Below, piece after piece: positions 6,017 to 8,314 of a stretch of DNA of 8,314 nt (positions are counted from its first letter, which is position 1; every line of letters starts with the position of its first letter). The notes below the pieces were generated by a model that saw only the letters and a program-made list of their open reading frames with translations, was not told where the DNA came from and ran no database searches. Source of the stretch: Thermoplasmata archaeon (GTDB taxonomy: Archaea; Thermoplasmatota; Thermoplasmata; Thermoplasmatales; Thermoplasmataceae). The stretch covers positions 1-8,314 of the forward strand of contig JAJZKS010000068.1 in NCBI GenBank assembly GCA_021850835.1, given 5' to 3'. The translations under genes were made by a program, and so were the position numbers.

Positions 6017-6041
6017 AGAACGAAAAAGAGGCCAGATTGAC

Positions 6042-6524
6042 ATGGAAGAAATCAAGAGACCCAGTTTTCCCCGGGCCAAGAACGTTCTGACAATACCGGA
6101 ACGCATAGGAGAGTTATTCGGGATCACACTGGCTACCCTTGTCGCAGCATTCTTTGCCTTCCATCAGATAACCAGCACTGGATTTATGACTGCAGATTTT
6201 GGTTGGCCTGATTCTCTTCTACTCTATGGCTCATTCGCATTTTCGATCATGGCATCCGGCGCCAGGGCAGTTATTGGCAGGAGAGATAGGGCCCGCCCCA
6301 TTGAGCTGGCTTCCAATGTGTTTCTTATGATTGCATCCATATGGTTTCTTGCAACATTTCCATTCAATTTTACCCATCTTGCAGAGCCGGCGCCAGCATT
6401 TCTAAGATTTATTCTTTCATGGATTTCAAATGGCATAGGATGGGGCATTATCCTCCTATCATTCATTGGAAGCACCGTGGCTGCATTGTATAATGCTGCA
6501 AGATTGATTTTGGACTGGATTTAG
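6042..6524 (+). CDS. Four-helix membrane protein of unknown function
   Basis: The 160-residue product has a short basic cytoplasmic N-terminus (MEEIKRPSFPRAKN) and four membrane helices at about 24-44, 55-76, 88-108 and 130-152. A positive loop between helices 2 and 3 (ARAVIGRRDRARP, about 74-86) sets an even topology with both ends inside by the positive-inside rule. The loop between helices 3 and 4 is outside and contains NFTHLAEPAPAF. No transporter or enzyme signature is recognised. The start at ATG 6042 is chosen because the residues encoded before it (Cys/Trp/Lys-rich) do not fit; an AGAGG at 6027-6031 may serve as a distant ribosome site. The gene stands alone between a divergent crotonase gene and minus-strand coding remnants. 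A T7 run at 6597-6603 may end its message. Confidence 0.7.
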   Translation: MEEIKRPSFPRAKNVLTIPERIGELFGITLATLVAAFFAFHQITSTGFMTADFGWPDSLLLYGSFAFSIMASGARAVIGRRDRARPIELASNVFLMIASIWFLATFPFNFTHLAEPAPAFLRFILSWISNGIGWGIILLSFIGSTVAALYNAARLILDWI

Positions 6525-6581
6525 GTTCAACTACAACGGGAATGCGCCCAAATTTAATTGTTCTTTAACAAACTTCCATCA

Positions 6582-6871
6582 CTATGAACGGAGGAGTTTT
6601 TTTAATATTTCTATCAACATATCATGAAACCTCTGCCTAATACAACACGTGATGCGGTTGATTCCAAGCTTTTCAGTAATTCCTTTACTTAAGAGTTCAT
6701 TCTGCCATTCACCCGGAAAAATTATCACTTCGATTTGCCGAATTGGACAATCATTTGGTTGAAATTCTTCTGGCTATGGCTGTATTCAATGAAGGCGATT
6801 TTCAGGACCACAAATGGTTTCCTGGCGAAGTTCACATCTAATCTGTCTTCTTTTACCTCAAGAAGATTCAT
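6582..6871 (-). pseudogene. Frameshifted small gene (about 96 aa) or two overlapping 48-aa genes
   Basis: Two consecutive minus-strand frames both look coding. Frame A starts at ATG 6871 (MNLLEVKEDRLDVNFARKPF...) and ends with TGA at 6725-6727. Frame B is open from 6770 to a TAG at 6582-6584 and reads EEFQPNDCPIRQIEVIIF, then EWQNELLSKGITEKLGINR and a helical end (MLIEILKKLLRS). Adding one base at about 6770-6772, for example CAG-GAA-GAA instead of CAGAAGAA, joins them into a 96-residue protein. Alternatively frame B starts at GTG 6728, giving GTGA overlap with the frame A stop and two 48-residue products. A weak TATA-like CCTATACC (about 25 bases before 6871) suits a leaderless start. The protein has a mixed alpha/beta look with a Cys-Cys pair; I know no relative. 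It is divergent from the methyltransferase gene. Confidence 0.45.
6597..6603 (+). terminator. T7 run, possible terminator of the membrane-protein gene
   Basis: Seven T in the coding strand about 73 bases after the stop codon of the membrane-protein gene, after a G-rich GGAGGAG, would suit archaeal intrinsic termination. The same bases would encode Lys-Lys on the minus strand if the gene there is real, so the two readings compete. Confidence 0.3.
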
Positions 6872-6904
6872 TATTGTAGCAACCATAATCAGGTATAGGA
6901 AAAT

Positions 6905-6911
6905 TAGAGGT
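6905..6911 (+). promoter_or_regulatory. Shine-Dalgarno site supporting the TTG start of the methyltransferase
   Basis: AGAGGTG is a good match to the archaeal 16S rRNA 3' end and ends 10 bases before TTG 6922. The frame has a TAA at 6916-6918 just before the TTG, and there is no in-frame ATG in the family N-terminus, so this site decides the start. Confidence 0.55.
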
Positions 6912-6921
6912 GCTGTAATCC

Positions 6922-7527
6922 TTGGAAAACCATGGGAACCCACGTGGGGAAAAGGCTGAGTTCGGTCCAGTATTTGCAAGGATCTATTCCTTTTTTGCAG
7001 CCAGATCCAGACGCCACAGAGTGGTCTACGACAAGATTTCCGAAGATATAGCTTCCCTGAAGCCTTCAACAGTGCTGGAAATAGGAAGCGGCCCTGGAAT
7101 TGCGGCTGCGATGATTGGGGCCAAGATCCCTGGCGTAAGGGTACATTGTGTCGATCCATCTCCAACAATGGTGAAAATTGCTAACATCAGATTCAGGAAG
7201 CTAATGCTTTCATCCAGGGTGGAGAGTTCACTTGGGAACAGTTCTAATACTGGAATCGGCGGAAATTTCGATGTGATCTTCAGTTCACTCTCCTTCCATC
7301 ACTGGAAAAATGGCCAGGATGATCTCATATACCTTGCAGAAAGGCATATGACAAGTGGAACCATGATAATTTATGAGAATCTCCTGCCCGATACTGAAAA
7401 GAGCTCGATAGCAGGGCATGGACATGGCCTCACAAAGAAGGATATTGAAAACATCAATGTCCCCGGAACAATGAAGACTCATGAAATTACCGGAACTCTG
7501 GTCGCGCTTAAATTCACAAAGGTATGA
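6922..7527 (+). CDS. Class I SAM-dependent methyltransferase
   Basis: The protein transfers a methyl group from S-adenosylmethionine to an unknown acceptor. The 201 residues form one Rossmann-type domain. Motif I VLEIGSGPG (51-59) binds the cofactor, Asp78 in VHCVDPSP ends strand 2, and FDVIFSSLSFHHW (116-128) is the motif II / post-II region in the UbiE/Methyltransf_11 style. The N-terminal KAEFGPVFARIYSFFAARSRRHRVVYDKI helix region is like that of small-molecule or quinone-type methyltransferases, but the substrate cannot be assigned. A His/Gly patch (IAGHGHGL, 163-170) lies where such enzymes carry a substrate lid. Start: TTG 6922, with AGAGGTG ten bases upstream and an in-frame stop at 6916; the nearby ATG 6932 is in another frame. 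The gene stands alone, convergent with the following minus-strand operon. Confidence 0.85.
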   Translation: MENHGNPRGEKAEFGPVFARIYSFFAARSRRHRVVYDKISEDIASLKPSTVLEIGSGPGIAAAMIGAKIPGVRVHCVDPSPTMVKIANIRFRKLMLSSRVESSLGNSSNTGIGGNFDVIFSSLSFHHWKNGQDDLIYLAERHMTSGTMIIYENLLPDTEKSSIAGHGHGLTKKDIENINVPGTMKTHEITGTLVALKFTKV

Positions 7528-7677
7528 GAGGGGTTGGATTTATGCCTATTTTCTGCCAATTAATGATAAATAATGCCATATCCCTCGCTTGAAAGATAGT
7601 TCACCCTGTAAGGATGTAACGTGAATTGCCGGTAAACTGGTTTATTGTAAAATAATAGTCACCATGCTGATGAAATA

Positions 7678-7932
7678 TCAGTACATGGTAAGGTTGTATT
7701 TTTTGTCCATTTTCTCGTAAGCTTCCCGTGAGTTGATACCGAGGATTCCGCTAATCGTCTTCATCTCGCCGGAATAGTGCTTGTCATAGACTTCCCTGCC
7801 AAGCTTTAGGCGCTTCTCCTGTTCATCATAAAGTACCTGCTCACCTTGCTTCTTCAGGCAGTGTATGCAATGCGCAGCTGATTCCTCTGTGTTTTCAAGG
7901 TGGGAAAAGCAGTGGTCGAAATCCCTATTCAT
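7678..7932 (-). CDS. Small Cys/His-cluster protein of unknown function (84 aa)
   Basis: The N-terminal quarter carries HCFSH (7-11) and HCIHC (21-25): Cys8, His11, His21, Cys22, His24 and Cys25 could bind one zinc ion as C-x2-H ... C-x2-C. The remainder is strongly charged and helical (EQVLYDEQEKRLKLGREVYDKHY, about 31-53, then a short helix to Tyr84). No family is recognised. It is the second gene of a two-gene operon: its ATG at 7932 overlaps the stop of the upstream gene as ATGA and has an excellent AGAGGTGTGAT Shine-Dalgarno sequence about 9 bases before it. This gives high trust that it is translated. A regulatory or adaptor role is possible from the zinc-finger-like cluster but is a guess. 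Confidence 0.8.
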   Translation of the reverse strand: MNRDFDHCFSHLENTEESAAHCIHCLKKQGEQVLYDEQEKRLKLGREVYDKHYSGEMKTISGILGINSREAYEKMDKKYNLTMY

Positions 7933-8294
7933 TTGTCATCACACCTCTTTCCGTCGAATTCCGGATACCTGACATTGTACCTGTCGAGAGAGTACTCAAG
8001 AAGATAGCAGAGAGAGTCCAGGATTTCGCTGGTATCCCCTGAGAGATCCATTAACTCTGTAAGGCCCTGGAGGGAACCAACCTTTTCCCTGAATGCATCA
8101 AGGCTTATCTCGCCTTTGAGGAGTGATTCAAGGGATTTCAGGAAGATCGAGTATGTAATGTGCTTCTCCCTGGGATTCTTCTTCAAGTAGTATGAGAGGG
8201 AAATCTGCCTCCTTTTTATGATTTCCATCGCATCATCGATATCTCCGTAGATTATTGCACTCTTGATTATTTCCAGATCAGATATTATTGGCAT
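7929..8294 (-). CDS. All-helical protein of unknown function (121 aa), first gene of the operon
   Basis: The 121 residues appear almost wholly helical: about 4-30 (SDLEIIKSAIIYGDIDDAMEI), 44-62, 64-73, 76-84 and 88-105 (SEILDSLCYLLEYSLDRY). There are no membrane helices, signal peptide or catalytic motifs; Cys96 and Cys118 are the only cysteines. The first two helices look like a helical-repeat hairpin, but I would not name a family. In the window the start is fixed at ATG 8294, because an in-frame TGA lies directly before it (8295-8297); that TGA could be the end of an upstream gene outside the window. It overlaps the Cys/His gene by ATGA, so the two are very likely made together and may form a complex. 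Confidence 0.75.
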   Translation of the reverse strand: MPIISDLEIIKSAIIYGDIDDAMEIIKRRQISLSYYLKKNPREKHITYSIFLKSLESLLKGEISLDAFREKVGSLQGLTELMDLSGDTSEILDSLCYLLEYSLDRYNVRYPEFDGKRCDDK

Positions 8295-8314
8295 TCATTG
8301 CCCTGAACACCGTG

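Larger units (their letters stand above)
5693..6041. other. Non-coding interval between the divergent crotonase and membrane-protein genes
   Basis: This 349-base stretch holds the far upstream part of the crotonase promoter region (T-rich, 5699-5717), a pair of 15-base imperfect direct repeats (5788-5829), a strong box A (5865-5872), a possible 31-codon ORF (5921-6016) and small hairpin candidates: CCACC/GGTGG around 5968-5985 and ACCAG/CTGGT at 5991-6014. AGAGGCCA occurs at 5888-5895 and again at 6027-6034. I find no match to a tRNA, 5S, SRP or known riboswitch core. The membrane-protein frame stays open back to 5880, but that stretch is unlike its membrane part and is probably not translated. 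Confidence 0.5.

Noticed and set aside
5880..6041. N-terminal extension of the membrane protein, or a remnant of a transposase-like gene
   Set aside because: The frame is open back to 5880 but has only a TTG start without a ribosome site, and I found no motif strong enough to call a transposase remnant.
5867..6127. Minus-strand open frame of 86 codons
   Set aside because: It overlaps the start of the membrane-protein gene and its only support is the lack of stops; the strong box A in the region points to plus-strand transcription.
6735..6959. Plus-strand open frame from TTG with Trp/Phe-rich start
   Set aside because: No ribosome site, odd composition, overlaps the methyltransferase in another frame, and is the antisense of the better minus-strand reading.
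6725..7168. 147-codon minus-strand open frame
   Set aside because: The part above about 6890 runs antisense to the methyltransferase N-terminus and looks random; only the segment below 6871 looks coding and is reported separately.
1..8314. CRISPR array, tRNA/rRNA genes, insertion sequence with inverted ends
   Set aside because: I saw no regularly spaced repeats, no cloverleaf or rRNA core sequence, and no transposase with terminal inverted repeats on either strand.

Overview
The window looks like a piece of a Thermoplasmata-type (acidophilic, Thermoplasmatales-like) archaeal chromosome. The evidence is indirect: archaeal TATA boxes lie about 24-27 bases before several start codons with no room for a leader, arginine is mostly AGG/AGA, base composition is intermediate, GTG/TTG starts occur, and a minimal archaeal-style tatA-tatC pair is present. 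I see no rRNA, tRNA, CRISPR array or complete mobile element. The species cannot be named from this sequence alone.

Left part (1-2170): a gene cut by the window edge, probably the C-terminal half of a KaiC/RAD55/GvpD-like protein whose second domain has lost its P-loop, converges on a small unknown gene (780-1148, minus). That gene is divergent from hemB (porphobilinogen synthase). The 54-base gap between the two starts holds one near-symmetric TATA element centred 27 bases from both start codons, which suggests a bidirectional leaderless promoter.

Middle part (2170-4933): a single-cysteine peroxiredoxin with its own promoter and ribosome binding site, an overlapping or adjacent unknown small gene, a stand-alone DUF5680-type gene, then tatA and tatC overlapping by ATGA. 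TatA and TatC together would make a minimal twin-arginine translocase in the cytoplasmic membrane. Two T7 runs lie early in tatC and could influence the TatA:TatC ratio. tatC overlaps the 3' end of a convergent crotonase-superfamily gene by 27 bases.

Right part (4907-8314): after the crotonase gene comes a non-coding stretch of about 350 bases with a tandem-like 15-base repeat, a strong TATA box and a possible 31-residue small ORF, leading into a four-helix membrane protein of unknown role. The interval 6525-6921 looks empty at first sight, but its minus strand carries coding-like sequence in two consecutive frames: either a 96-residue gene broken by one missing base, or two overlapping 48-residue genes joined by GTGA. 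It is divergent from a class I SAM-dependent methyltransferase that starts with TTG behind a good Shine-Dalgarno sequence. The window ends with a two-gene minus-strand operon of unknown small proteins, the second with a Cys/His cluster.

The genes do not form one pathway. Heme or corrin synthesis, peroxide defence, protein export, acyl-CoA chemistry and methylation sit in short independent transcription units, as is common in small archaeal genomes.
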